In this document: positions 25,587 through 35,071 of the stretch, piece by piece
Layout of the letters: every line of letters starts with the position of its first letter
Position numbering within the stretch: the first letter of the stretch is position 1
Assembly (NCBI GenBank): GCA_034086685.1
Contig: JAXDZY010000124.1
Coordinates: 1-64,000 of the forward strand
Length of the DNA: 64,000 bases
Direction of reading: 5' to 3'
From: TWA4 sp034086685
GTDB lineage: Bacteria > Bacillota > Clostridia > Lachnospirales > Lachnospiraceae
Notes under the pieces: model-generated
What the model saw: the letters and a program-made list of their open reading frames with translations, nothing else
What the model was told of the DNA's origin: nothing
The model's database searches: none
Position numbers and translations under genes: made by a program

Positions 25587-27293
25587 ATGAAAAATAAATC
25601 TGATTTAAAAAATATGCTGACTGTCATCAACAGGAAAAGTTATCCGGCCTACAAGGATACGCGCGGAAGCTATCAGTTTGGTGATTATATTCTGAACATC
25701 GATCATGTGCAGGGAGATCCTTTTGCTTCTCCTTCCAGAGTAAGTATTCTGGTTCCCGCCGGAAAAGCCGGTTTTCCCGCTGAGCTTTATGATCTTGCTC
25801 ATAAACGTATTGCTTTGCAGGATCATCTGACACGCCTTTTCCATTCTGAAATCGAAAAATACAATTTCAGGGCAAAGGGCTCCGGGAAAAGCGGTCTGAT
25901 GTCCATCAGCAGGCCCGGACAGGAGATTCTTGAAAGAAGTGCCTGCAGGATCACCGATGGAAAAGGAGACGTCCTGATCCGTATGGAGATCGGTTTTCCT
26001 GCCAACGGACGTACCATTAACTCCACTGAACTGATCCGGATTCTTTTTGATTTTCTTCCGGATTGCATCACAAAAACTCTGTATTACAAAAATCTGAATA
26101 AAAAACAGGTTAATTCCGTTGTTCATCTGGCCGAGGATCAGGAATATATCCGCAGACAGCTGAAAGAAAAAAACCTTGTGGCATTTATAGCCAACGGCTC
26201 CATTCTCCCCAGAGAAAGCGGAATTTCTTCCCGCCCCATGAAGCAGGCTGTTCCCTTTGTTTCTCCTTCCTCCATGGAAATCAGTCTTTCTCTCCCGCAT
26301 GCCGGTGTTCTGAAAGGTATGGGAATCCGCAAAGGAATTACCCTGATCGTGGGCGGCGGCTATCACGGCAAATCCACCCTTTTAAAAGCACTGGAACTGG
26401 GAGTTTACAACCATATTGCAGGTGATGGACGTGAATATGTCATTACTGATTCCGCCGCCGTAAAAATCCGGGCAGAGGATGGACGGAGTATTCAGAAAAC
26501 CGATATTTCCATGTTCATCAGTAACCTTCCCAACGGAAAAGATACCCGTTCCTTCTGCACGGAAGATGCCAGCGGAAGCACATCCCAGGCAGCCAATGTA
26601 ATTGAAGCCATGGAAGCCGGCACTTCTCTGTTTTTGATTGACGAAGATACCTGTGCCACCAATTTCATGATTCGTGATGAACTGATGCAGCGGGTGGTTC
26701 ATCGGGAGCAGGAACCCATTACACCTTTTATTGAGCGGGTTCAGTCTCTTTATGCAGATCATGGCATTTCTTCTGTTATGGTTGCGGGAAGCTCCGGTTC
26801 CTATTTTCACGTGGCTGACTGTATTATCCAGATGGATCGCTATGTTCCCCGGGAAATTACTTCAACGGCAAAAGAAGAGGCATCACATTTTCCGCCGCTT
26901 GAGATTCCTGAAACTACTGTTTCCATGCCTGTTTTTGGGCGTATTCCTGTGGCAGGAAAAGGATTTGGCACAGGTGACCGGATTAAGATGAAAACTCTTG
27001 GAAAAGATGCTTTTTCCATCAACAAAGATACAGTGGATCTGCGCTATGTGGAACAGCTTGCGGACAGTGAACAGACCACTGCCCTCTCTTTCCTTCTGAA
27101 ATATGCCGGACTTCATTATTGTGACGGAAGAAAGAATCTTCAGTCTATTGTAGATGAATTGATGAAACTGATTCAGAGCAGAGGGCTGGAGGCACTGGCG
27201 GATGGTTCTTATCTGAATTCCAATCTGGCAATGCCCCGCGCCCAGGAAGTGTTTGCATGCTTTAACCGGTATCGCGGTCAGAAATGGCTGTAG
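25587..27293 (+). CDS. predicted ABC-class ATPase (COG3044 type)
   Basis: The 568-residue protein matches the P-loop family annotated as predicted ATPase of the ABC class. A long N-terminal domain (1-240) with PFASPSRVSILVP and NGSILPRESG is followed by the nucleotide domain: Walker A GGGYHGKSTLLKALELG near 275, the signature-like DASGSTSQAANVIEA near 345 and Walker B SLFLIDEDTCATNFMIRD near 365. No membrane segments. The cellular role is not established; the ATP-binding fold suggests nucleic acid or ribosome work. ATG at 25587 has AGGAGG 9 nt upstream; the frame opens at 25539 inside the promoter. It is divergent from the ABC-F gene. Confidence 0.8.
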   Translation: MKNKSDLKNMLTVINRKSYPAYKDTRGSYQFGDYILNIDHVQGDPFASPSRVSILVPAGKAGFPAELYDLAHKRIALQDHLTRLFHSEIEKYNFRAKGSGKSGLMSISRPGQEILERSACRITDGKGDVLIRMEIGFPANGRTINSTELIRILFDFLPDCITKTLYYKNLNKKQVNSVVHLAEDQEYIRRQLKEKNLVAFIANGSILPRESGISSRPMKQAVPFVSPSSMEISLSLPHAGVLKGMGIRKGITLIVGGGYHGKSTLLKALELGVYNHIAGDGREYVITDSAAVKIRAEDGRSIQKTDISMFISNLPNGKDTRSFCTEDASGSTSQAANVIEAMEAGTSLFLIDEDTCATNFMIRDELMQRVVHREQEPITPFIERVQSLYADHGISSVMVAGSSGSYFHVADCIIQMDRYVPREITSTAKEEASHFPPLEIPETTVSMPVFGRIPVAGKGFGTGDRIKMKTLGKDAFSINKDTVDLRYVEQLADSEQTTALSFLLKYAGLHYCDGRKNLQSIVDELMKLIQSRGLEALADGSYLNSNLAMPRAQEVFACFNRYRGQKWL

Positions 27294-27297
27294 CTGT

Positions 27298-27340
27298 GGT
27301 ATGCCTCGCACGAAATTTGGTGTGAGGCATGCCGTTTTTT
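27298..27340 (+). terminator. terminator after the COG3044-like gene
   Basis: A 14-bp stem (about 27298-27311 with 27320-27333, G-U pairs included) is followed by TTTTTT. The T-run touches the stop codon of the converging ABC exporter gene. Confidence 0.8.
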
Positions 27341-29108
27341 AATTGCGGAACTGACTGTAATACAGTTCTCTGTAAAAACCTCCTTTTTCCAGCAGTTCCC
27401 GGTGACTGCCCTGCTCGATGATATGTCCGTCCTTCATAACGAGAATCACATCAGCATTCTGGATGGTCGAAAGGCGGTGCGCCACAATAAAGCTTGTGCG
27501 TCCCTTCATCATCTGTGCAAAGGTTTCCTGAATTTTCAGTTCCGTACGAGTATCAATGGAAGAAGTTGCTTCATCCAGAATCAGCATGGGAGGCAGACAA
27601 AGCATCACCCGGGCAATGCAGAGCAGCTGCTTCTGTCCCTGGGACAGCATGCCTCCATCCTCCGATATGACCGTATCATACCCCTGAGGCAGGCGACGGA
27701 TGAAGGAATGTGCATGGGAAGCTTTTGCTGCCGCAATAATTTCTTCCTCTGTGGCTTCCGGCCTGCCCATTGTAATGTTATCACGGATAGTTCCCGCTTT
27801 CAGCCAGGTCTCCTGCAGCACCATACCATAACTGGTTCTCAGGCTTTTTCTGGTATAATCCCGGATATCTGTCCCGTCCACACGAATACCTCCCTGATCC
27901 ACATCATAAAACCGCATCAGCAGATTGATAATTGTTGTTTTTCCGCAGCCGGTGGGACCCACCAGCGCTACGCGCTGCCCCGGCCTGACCGACAGATTCA
28001 GATTTTCAATCAGGGATTTATCCGGCACATAGGAAAATGCCACATGATCCAGCTCCACACTGCCCTCTGCATGATTCAGAACTTTTACATTTTCCGGCTC
28101 CGGTACCTGAGGTTCTTCCTCAATCAGACTGAAGATACGGGCAGCGCAGGCCAGCGCATTCTGAAGTTCCGTAATGACTCCTGAGATTTCATTAAACGGC
28201 TTTGTATACTGATTCGCATAGCTCAAAAAGCTGGAAAGATTACCCACCGTCATTCCTCCGTTCAATACCGTAAGAGCGCCGGCCAGCGCAACTGCCGCAT
28301 AAACCACATTGTTGACAAAACGGGTAGCTGGATTGGTCAGAGAGGAAAAGAATGTGGCTTTCAGGGAACATGCTTCCAGTCTGTCATTAATTTCATCAAA
28401 ACGCTCCAGAGCACGATCGCCGTATCCGAATGCCTGTACCACCTTTTCATTGCCGATCATTTCATCAATCAGAGCAGTCTGCTCACCTCTGGTCACAGAT
28501 TGCTGCCGGAACATGGAATAGGTATTTTTAGCAACAAAATTGGCGATCACAAAAGACAGCGGAGTCAGCAGTACCACAATAAAAGTAATCTGCACATGTA
28601 TGGTCAGCATAAATACCAGCGTACCTCCGATGGTTACCACCCCGGTAAAAAACTGTGTAAAGCCCATGAGAAGTCCGTCTGCAAACTGATCAACATCCGC
28701 AATGACCTGGCTGACAATCTCACCGTAGGCATGAGCGTCCAGATATCTCAAAGGCAGGATCTGAATCTTCTGAAACGCTTCCTGACGGATATCGTGAACC
28801 ACATGATATGTGATGTGATTGTTCATAATATTCATGACCCACTGGCAGATACCCGTCACAGCCACTGCGATTCCCACTTTCAGCAGAATCCTGCTTATGG
28901 CAGAAAAATCCACTTTTCCAGCCTTAACAATATGATCGATTGCCTGTCCGATCAGAATCGGCACATATAAAGTCAGAACAACCGTCACAACTGCAAGAAT
29001 CAGCGATACAGCAAGAAATCCCCAGTAACGCCGGATGTAATGCAGAACCTTCCCAACTGTACTTTTCCGGCTTTTTTCCGATGTCTTTTTCTTTTCAGCT
29101 GCTGCCAT
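27339..29108 (-). CDS. ABC exporter half-transporter, subunit B
   Basis: This 589-residue protein has six membrane segments (about 30-330) and one ATPase domain with Walker A GPTGCGKTT, signature LSQGQKQ (changed from LSGGQ) and Walker B MLILDEATSSID with the catalytic glutamate. Its start overlaps the stop of the next half-transporter as TAATG, so the two are made together and probably form a heterodimer like LmrCD, BmrCD or TM287/288. In such pairs one ATP site is degenerate, and the altered signature here fits that. Substrate unknown; multidrug or peptide export is likely. Confidence 0.9.
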   Translation of the reverse strand: MAAAEKKKTSEKSRKSTVGKVLHYIRRYWGFLAVSLILAVVTVVLTLYVPILIGQAIDHIVKAGKVDFSAISRILLKVGIAVAVTGICQWVMNIMNNHITYHVVHDIRQEAFQKIQILPLRYLDAHAYGEIVSQVIADVDQFADGLLMGFTQFFTGVVTIGGTLVFMLTIHVQITFIVVLLTPLSFVIANFVAKNTYSMFRQQSVTRGEQTALIDEMIGNEKVVQAFGYGDRALERFDEINDRLEACSLKATFFSSLTNPATRFVNNVVYAAVALAGALTVLNGGMTVGNLSSFLSYANQYTKPFNEISGVITELQNALACAARIFSLIEEEPQVPEPENVKVLNHAEGSVELDHVAFSYVPDKSLIENLNLSVRPGQRVALVGPTGCGKTTIINLLMRFYDVDQGGIRVDGTDIRDYTRKSLRTSYGMVLQETWLKAGTIRDNITMGRPEATEEEIIAAAKASHAHSFIRRLPQGYDTVISEDGGMLSQGQKQLLCIARVMLCLPPMLILDEATSSIDTRTELKIQETFAQMMKGRTSFIVAHRLSTIQNADVILVMKDGHIIEQGSHRELLEKGGFYRELYYSQFRN

Positions 29109-30835
29109 TATGCCTGCACCTCCTTCGGATACTGTGAATAATAAATTTCCTGATAAACCTGGCAGGATTTCAGCAATTCTTCGTGAGTACCTTTGCCTGC
29201 CATCCGCCCATCATCCAGCACGATAATCTGATCTGCATGACGTATGGAAGCTGCTCTCTGAGATACAATGAATACTGCCGGTGCATCCGGCAGACTGCGG
29301 ATGGCTTCTCTCAATGCAGCATCCGTTGCGTAATCAAGAGCAGATGCGCTGTCATCCAGTATGACAATACCCGGCGTTGATACCAGCGCTCTTGCAATGG
29401 TCAGACGCTGCCGCTGCCCTCCGGAGAGATTGCGTCCGCCCTGTTCGATCATGGCATCCAGGCCACCTTTCTTTTCCACCACATCAAGAGCCTGCGCTGT
29501 TTTTATGGCCTGCATGATCTGCTCTTCACCGGCATTCCCGCAGCCATACCGCATATTATCCCGGATGGTGCCATGAAACAGCACAGCTTTCTGAGGCACA
29601 ATGCCGATTTCCCGCCGAAGAGCATCATAACGATATTCTTTCACATCCCGGCCATATACCTGTACGCTTCCTTTTGTTGCTTCATAAAAACGCGGAATCA
29701 GATTTACAAGAGAAGTTTTACCGGAACCGGTACCTCCGATTATCCCTGTCACACTGCCCTGAGGCGCCGTAAAATCAATATCCTCCAGTGAAGTATCCTG
29801 ACTTCCCTGATAGGTCAGGCTCACATGATCAAACTGAACCGCGGGAACAGACGGCTCCCGGCTGACATCTTCCAGGGTACCTTCCTGCATGCTGCTTGTC
29901 ACATCAAATACTCCCGCGATCCGGTTTCCACAGGCAATTGCTTTGTTGATGGTTACCAGAAGATTGGCAAACTTGATCAGCTCCACAAGAATCTGAGACA
30001 TATAATTGTAGAGAGCAACCACCTGTCCCTGAGTAAGAGTCCCTGCATCCACCTGCAGAGCACCGGTCCAGATCAGCCAGATAACAGCTGCATTGATCAC
30101 CACATACGTCAGCGGATTCATAAGTGCGGATACTTTTCCCGCTTTTTTCTGAACAGCCGTAAACAGACTGTTTCTCTGCTCAAATTCATCCTGTTCATGC
30201 TCTTCCTGGCCAAATGCCCGGATCACACGGACACCGGTCAGATTTTCTCTGGTAATTCCCAGAATGGAATCCAGCCGCTGCTGTACCTGACGCATCAGCG
30301 GCACAGAAATCCTCATAAGCACAAACACGATCAGAGAAAGCGCGGCTATTGCCGCCACAAAAATCAGTGCAGAGCGAAAATCAATGGTAAAGGCCATGAC
30401 CATGGCTCCCAGGACAATAAACGGAGAACGCAGAAACAGACGCAGTGTCATGTTTACACCGCTCTGCGCCTGATTCACATCGCTGGTCATGCGCGTAATC
30501 ATGGTTGATGTTCCCAGACTGTCTATCTCCGTATAGGACAGGCTCTGCAGATGCTCAAACAAAGCATGGCGCAGCCTGCTGGCAAAGCCTGTCGCAGCTT
30601 TTGCCGAAAAAAACTGTGCCGTTATGGAACACGTCACACCAATCAGGCCCAGTGCAACCAGTATCAAACTCATCCGAACAATATATCCTTTATCATGACC
30701 GGCAATACCCGTATCGATAATTGCCGCGATAACCAGCGGTACAAACAGCTCAAATATAGCCTCCAGCATCTTAAACAAAGGGGCGCAGATGCATTCCTTT
30801 TTATACGGCTTCAAATAAACAAATAATCTTTTCAT
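29108..30835 (-). CDS. ABC exporter half-transporter, subunit A
   Basis: The 575-residue partner has six membrane segments and an ATPase domain with Walker A GGTGSGKTS and a perfect signature LSGGQRQ, but its Walker B ends VILDDSASALD: the catalytic glutamate is aspartate. This is the classic mark of the degenerate site in heterodimeric exporters (LmrC/TM287 type). The start at 30835 (MKRLFVYLKPYKKE) follows AGAGGA by 9 nt; the longer frame lies in the NUDIX gap. It sits 31 nt after the NUDIX gene. Confidence 0.9.
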   Translation of the reverse strand: MKRLFVYLKPYKKECICAPLFKMLEAIFELFVPLVIAAIIDTGIAGHDKGYIVRMSLILVALGLIGVTCSITAQFFSAKAATGFASRLRHALFEHLQSLSYTEIDSLGTSTMITRMTSDVNQAQSGVNMTLRLFLRSPFIVLGAMVMAFTIDFRSALIFVAAIAALSLIVFVLMRISVPLMRQVQQRLDSILGITRENLTGVRVIRAFGQEEHEQDEFEQRNSLFTAVQKKAGKVSALMNPLTYVVINAAVIWLIWTGALQVDAGTLTQGQVVALYNYMSQILVELIKFANLLVTINKAIACGNRIAGVFDVTSSMQEGTLEDVSREPSVPAVQFDHVSLTYQGSQDTSLEDIDFTAPQGSVTGIIGGTGSGKTSLVNLIPRFYEATKGSVQVYGRDVKEYRYDALRREIGIVPQKAVLFHGTIRDNMRYGCGNAGEEQIMQAIKTAQALDVVEKKGGLDAMIEQGGRNLSGGQRQRLTIARALVSTPGIVILDDSASALDYATDAALREAIRSLPDAPAVFIVSQRAASIRHADQIIVLDDGRMAGKGTHEELLKSCQVYQEIYYSQYPKEVQA

Positions 30836-30866
30836 GGATCCGTTTCCTCTTTTCAAAATATTCCTT

Positions 30867-31331
30867 TCAGACATGCAGACTGCATTCCACCAGATCATCT
30901 CCCACATAATGAAGTTTCAGGGAAAAGAAGGGACTCTCCTCCATCAGAAGCTTCAGAAATACCCTGTCTCCTTCCCACAGCTTCAGATCCGGTATTTTCT
31001 CCTTTTCAATCCAGCGCAGTTCTCCTTCACTGCATTCTGTGACCGGCTCTCCCTCAAATCCGTCTGCCGTATACAGACACATATATTCCACAGGCCACCC
31101 GTCTGCACAGAATGTTACCATTCCGCGAAAACGATAGCTGGTAAGAATCAGACCGGTTTCCTCCCTGACTTCCCTGAGAAGGCATTCGTCCGGACTTTCT
31201 CCCGCTTCAAAATGCCCTCCGATACCGATCCATTTTCCTTCATTCACATCATTTTCTTTTTTGTTCCGGTAAAGCATCAGATATTTACCGTCTTTTTCAA
31301 TGTAACATAAAGTTGTCAACGGACTTTTCAT
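30867..31331 (-). CDS. NUDIX hydrolase, MutT-like
   Basis: The 154-residue enzyme has the complete Nudix box GHFEAGESPDECLLREVREETGL (described by key residues G, E, REVREE, G) near positions 40-62, which binds metal and cuts nucleoside-diphosphate links. The N-terminal LTTLCYIEKDGKYLML and the size fit the 8-oxo-dGTP diphosphatase group. GGAGG lies 6 nt before the ATG at 31331, which overlaps the stop of the amidase gene by 4 nt (ATGA). The exact substrate is not visible. Confidence 0.88.
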   Translation of the reverse strand: MKSPLTTLCYIEKDGKYLMLYRNKKENDVNEGKWIGIGGHFEAGESPDECLLREVREETGLILTSYRFRGMVTFCADGWPVEYMCLYTADGFEGEPVTECSEGELRWIEKEKIPDLKLWEGDRVFLKLLMEESPFFSLKLHYVGDDLVECSLHV

Positions 31332-32152
31332 AATTTTCCTCCAATCATATCCTTCCGATCCTTCAGTGCAGGAAAGCGGTTCCTGCATTCCGATATCAGG
31401 CTCATATCCAGATCGCACCAGATCAGCTCCTCTTTTTCCGTCCCTTCAGCCAGTATGCTGCCCCAGGGATCTGTTACCATGCTGTGCCCGGCACCGGTGA
31501 CGCCGCACTGTGTCCCCACTGCATTACAGGATATTACACAGCACTGGTTTTCCACCGCACGCACCTGATTAAACAATCTCCAGTGCCCAAGCCTCGCCTG
31601 GGGCCAGGCAGCTGTAACCAGAAACAGATCCGGTACATGTTCCTTTGAAAAACGGAACTGTTCCGGAAAACGAAGATCATAACAGGTACTCATTCCCGTC
31701 TTTCCAAACTCGGTTTCCATCTCCGTTACCTGATTTCCTGCAGTCAGAATCCGCTGTTCCATGGACTCAAAACCAAACAGGTGGATTTTTCTGTAAATTC
31801 CTTTTAAACTTCCTTCCCGGTCAAACAGAAGCGATGTATTGTAAAGCTCCGTTTTCACTAAACCTTCCGTCTCCTTTTGTCTTTTTTCCACAAAACTCCC
31901 GCTGTGAATATAACAATGCAGTCTCCGGGACCACCGGCTCATAAAATGCCGGAAATCTCCCTGCAAATCCTCCGCCGCTGCCTCATAGCCGGCATAATTC
32001 TGAAATCCGCATCCCCACAATTCAGGAAACAGAATCAGATCCGGTTTCCTTGCTGAAGATTCAATCTCTGTCAGAAATCCATCTGCCTTCTTCATACGCA
32101 GCGAATAATCTTCCTCATCAGTCACGGCCATCTGGATCAGAACAATTTTCAC
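31328..32152 (-). CDS. carbon-nitrogen hydrolase (nitrilase superfamily, omega-amidase-like)
   Basis: The 274-residue protein has the Glu-Lys-Cys triad of nitrilases: Glu in LFPELWG, Lys in IYRKIHLFG and Cys in MSTCYDLRFPEQFR. The GF-ESMEQ and CYDLRFPE blocks resemble the YafV/Nit2 omega-amidase branch, which removes deaminated glutamine or methionine products (alpha-ketoglutaramate type). A GTG at 32152 is the likely start because GGAGG lies 7 nt upstream and homologues begin VKIVLIQ. It is first in an operon with the NUDIX gene and the exporter. Confidence 0.82.
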   Translation of the reverse strand: MKIVLIQMAVTDEEDYSLRMKKADGFLTEIESSARKPDLILFPELWGCGFQNYAGYEAAAEDLQGDFRHFMSRWSRRLHCYIHSGSFVEKRQKETEGLVKTELYNTSLLFDREGSLKGIYRKIHLFGFESMEQRILTAGNQVTEMETEFGKTGMSTCYDLRFPEQFRFSKEHVPDLFLVTAAWPQARLGHWRLFNQVRAVENQCCVISCNAVGTQCGVTGAGHSMVTDPWGSILAEGTEKEELIWCDLDMSLISECRNRFPALKDRKDMIGGKL

Positions 32153-32203
32153 ACGAACTCTCCTCCCGTGTTTATTCCCAATAATCATTGTGTCCCTGAA
32201 AAA

Positions 32204-32222
32204 GGAAAGCATCCCGCTTTCC
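32204..32222 (-). terminator. terminator-like hairpin at the start of the amidase leader
   Basis: Just after the predicted transcription start (near 32228) the minus strand folds as GGAAAGC (32222-32216) with GCTTTCC (32210-32204), then CTTTTTC. It could be an attenuator or a 5-prime protecting stem. Confidence 0.45.
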
Positions 32223-32234
32223 TTTTTCTTCCAC

Positions 32235-32263
32235 AGTATATATGATTTCCCGGAAAATTACAA
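32235..32263 (-). promoter_or_regulatory. promoter of the amidase-NUDIX-exporter operon
   Basis: TTGTAA (32263-32258) and TATACT (32240-32235) are 17 bp apart on the minus strand. The spacer holds the imperfect palindrome ATTTTCC-GGGAAAT, a possible operator. Confidence 0.75.
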
Positions 32264-32286
32264 TGTTCCCGGCATAAAGAAATAAA

Positions 32287-32325
32287 AGCTGCCTGCCGCC
32301 GATTTTCATCAGCTGACAGACAGCT
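32287..32325 (-). terminator. clpB terminator
   Basis: An 11-bp stem with two G-U pairs (32325-32315 with 32297-32287) is followed on the minus strand by TTTTATTT, about 60 nt after the clpB stop codon. Confidence 0.75.
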
Positions 32326-32386
32326 CTGTTTCATTTCGTAAATTTATTCAGAAAAGCCCGGATCTTTCCGAACCTTTTATATATGA

Positions 32387-34987
32387 TCAGCTTTCCTTCG
32401 GATAACTGATAACCGATGCGTCCAGATGATCGCCTGACAGACCTATCTGTATTACATCACCTTCACTGATATTACCGCCAAGGATAATCCTTGCTGCCAG
32501 CGTTTCCACATATTTCTGCAGATACCGCTTCAGAGGACGGGCACCGTAAACCGGATCGTAACCGTTCTCTGCTATATAGTGCTTTGCATCTTCTGTCAGT
32601 TCCACCGTAAGCTGACGGTCCTGCAGACGGCGGTTCAGATCAGTCATCATCAGATCGATGATTCCGCTGATGTTATCACGGGTCAGAGGCTTGAACATGA
32701 TTGTCTCATCAATACGATTCAGGAATTCGGGTCTGAAATGAGATCTCAGTTCCTGTGTAACCATGTTTCTGGCCTCTTCGCTGATATCACCGTCAGCATC
32801 GATTCCCTCCAGCAGATACGTTGAACCGATATTGGAAGTCATGATCAGAATCGTATTCTTAAAATCTACGGTTCTGCCCTGAGAGTCCGTAATCCGTCCG
32901 TCATCCAGCACCTGAAGCAGAACATTGAATACATCGGGATGTGCCTTCTCAATTTCATCAAACAGTACAACTGAATAAGGTTTTCTGCGGACTGCCTCCG
33001 TCAGCTGCCCTCCCTCATCGTAGCCCACATATCCGGGCGGAGCTCCTATCAGTCTGGATACGGAGAACTTCTCCATATATTCGCTCATATCAATACGCAC
33101 CATATTGGACTCATCGTCAAACAGGCTTTCCGCCAGAGCCTTTGCCAGTTCCGTTTTACCGACACCGGTAGGACCCAGGAACAGGAAAGAACCAATGGGC
33201 TTATCGGGATCCTTGATTCCGGCTTTGGAACGGATGATAGCTTCCGTCACTTTTTCAACACCTTCATCCTGTCCGATAACACGTTTGTGAAGTTCATCAT
33301 CCAGATGCAGGGTCTTATTCTTCTCGCTCTCCGTCAGCTTGGATACCGGTATGCCGGTCCAGCGGGAAACAATCCTCGAAATTTCTTCATCTGTTACAGC
33401 TTCATGAACCAGTGACAGATCTTTCTTCTTAACCTTTTCTTCTTCCGACTCCAGTTCTTTCTTCAACTGAGGCAGTTTGCCGTACATCAGCTCCGCTGCC
33501 CTGTTCAGATCATAATTCTGCTGGGCTGTCTGGATATCACTGTTCACGGAATCGATCTCCTCACGCAGTTTCTTCAGCTTCTCAACAGACGCCTTTTCAT
33601 TATCCAGATTCGCTTTCATTGCGGAAAATTCTTCACGCAATTCTGCCAGTTCCTTCTGCAGCGCCTCCAGACGTTCCATACTCAGACGGTCTGTCTCCTT
33701 TTTCAGAGCAGCTTCTTCAATTTCCAGCTGCATGATCTTACGCTGCATCTCATCCATCTCCGCGGGCATGGAATCCATCTCGGTCTTAATCAGAGCGCAG
33801 GCTTCATCTATCAGATCAATGGCTTTATCCGGCAGGAAACGGTCTGTGATATACCGATGTGACAGGGTTGCCGCGCTGACCAGAGCAGCATCCGTAATCT
33901 TGACGCCATGATAAACCTCATAACGGTCCTTAATACCACGGAGAATGGAAATGGTATCCTCCACCGTGGGTTCATCCACTGTAACCGGCTGGAAACGACG
34001 TTCCAGAGCGGCATCCTTTTCAATATACTTACGGTATTCATCCAGTGTGGTGGCCCCGATGCAATGCAGCTCACCTCTTGCCAGCATGGGCTTCAGCATA
34101 TTGCCCGCATCCATGGCTCCGTCACTCTTGCCGGCCCCCACAATTGTATGAAGCTCATCAATAAACAGAATAATCCTGCCTTCACTTTTGCGAACCTCTT
34201 CCAGCACCGCTTTCAGACGTTCCTCGAACTCACCACGGTATTTTGCACCTGCAACCAGGGCACCCATATCCAGTGAAAAAATCGTCTTGTTCTTCAGTGT
34301 CTCCGGAACATCGCCGCGTACAATACGCTGTGCAAGCCCTTCGGCCACTGCAGTCTTGCCGACACCGGGTTCACCGATCAGAACCGGGTTGTTCTTTGTC
34401 TTACGGGAAAGAATCCGAATCACATTACGAATCTCACTGTCACGCCCGATAACCGGATCCAGCTTCTGTTCGGAAGCTCTCTGCACCAGATCCACACCAT
34501 ATTTGTTCAGTGTGTCATAAGTCACTTCCGGATTATCAGAAGTCACTCTCTGATTGCCCCGCACCGTTGACAGTGCCTGCAGGAAACGTTCTCTGGTAAT
34601 GCCATACTCCCTGAAAAGCCCCTTAAGAGCCTGGTTCGGAGCGGCCAGCATTGCAAGAAACAGATGCTCGACAGAAACATACTCATCTCCCATGCGCTTT
34701 GCTTCGTCCTCTGCATGAAGCAGGGCCTGATTCAACGACTGACTGATATATGCATTACCACCGGATACTTTGACTCGCTTTTCAATCAGCTGTCTTACCC
34801 GGCCGGTGAACTGTTCTCCATTAATCTCCATCTTCTCGATCATCCTGAGAATCAGGCTCTGATCCAGCTGCAGTAAGCTGTAAAGTAAATGCTCTTCATC
34901 AATTTCCTGATTACCAAAGTCATACGCCAGCTTTTCACAATTCTGAACTGCCTGCAGAGAATTCTGTGTAAACTTACTGATATTCAT
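32387..34987 (-). CDS. clpB: disaggregase ClpB
   Basis: The 866-residue Hsp100 chaperone works with DnaK to dissolve aggregates. Order: Clp N domain (1-145), AAA1 with GEPGVGKTAVAEGLA near 205, the coiled-coil M domain (about 400-525, rich in Glu/Lys), AAA2 with GPTGVGKTELAKALAES near 605, and a C-terminal domain. It has no ClpP-binding loop of ClpA/C type. The start at 34987 has AAGGAG 5 nt upstream; an upstream Met in the same frame lacks homology. It has its own promoter, with a palindrome in the spacer; no CtsR box or CIRCE element was seen. Confidence 0.96.
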   Translation of the reverse strand: MNISKFTQNSLQAVQNCEKLAYDFGNQEIDEEHLLYSLLQLDQSLILRMIEKMEINGEQFTGRVRQLIEKRVKVSGGNAYISQSLNQALLHAEDEAKRMGDEYVSVEHLFLAMLAAPNQALKGLFREYGITRERFLQALSTVRGNQRVTSDNPEVTYDTLNKYGVDLVQRASEQKLDPVIGRDSEIRNVIRILSRKTKNNPVLIGEPGVGKTAVAEGLAQRIVRGDVPETLKNKTIFSLDMGALVAGAKYRGEFEERLKAVLEEVRKSEGRIILFIDELHTIVGAGKSDGAMDAGNMLKPMLARGELHCIGATTLDEYRKYIEKDAALERRFQPVTVDEPTVEDTISILRGIKDRYEVYHGVKITDAALVSAATLSHRYITDRFLPDKAIDLIDEACALIKTEMDSMPAEMDEMQRKIMQLEIEEAALKKETDRLSMERLEALQKELAELREEFSAMKANLDNEKASVEKLKKLREEIDSVNSDIQTAQQNYDLNRAAELMYGKLPQLKKELESEEEKVKKKDLSLVHEAVTDEEISRIVSRWTGIPVSKLTESEKNKTLHLDDELHKRVIGQDEGVEKVTEAIIRSKAGIKDPDKPIGSFLFLGPTGVGKTELAKALAESLFDDESNMVRIDMSEYMEKFSVSRLIGAPPGYVGYDEGGQLTEAVRRKPYSVVLFDEIEKAHPDVFNVLLQVLDDGRITDSQGRTVDFKNTILIMTSNIGSTYLLEGIDADGDISEEARNMVTQELRSHFRPEFLNRIDETIMFKPLTRDNISGIIDLMMTDLNRRLQDRQLTVELTEDAKHYIAENGYDPVYGARPLKRYLQKYVETLAARIILGGNISEGDVIQIGLSGDHLDASVISYPKES

Positions 34988-35043
34988 ATGCACTCCTTCT
35001 GCCCCTTCCGGGACTGTAACCATGTTTATTTTGTTCTATTGAT

Positions 35044-35071
35044 ACTATAACACATATATCATATATGTCAA
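35044..35071 (-). promoter_or_regulatory. clpB promoter with a palindrome in the spacer
   Basis: A perfect TTGACA (35071-35066) and TATAGT (35049-35044) are 16 bp apart. The perfect palindrome CATATATCATATATG (35053-35067) fills the spacer. The -35 box overlaps the stop codon of the MocR-type gene. Confidence 0.75.
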
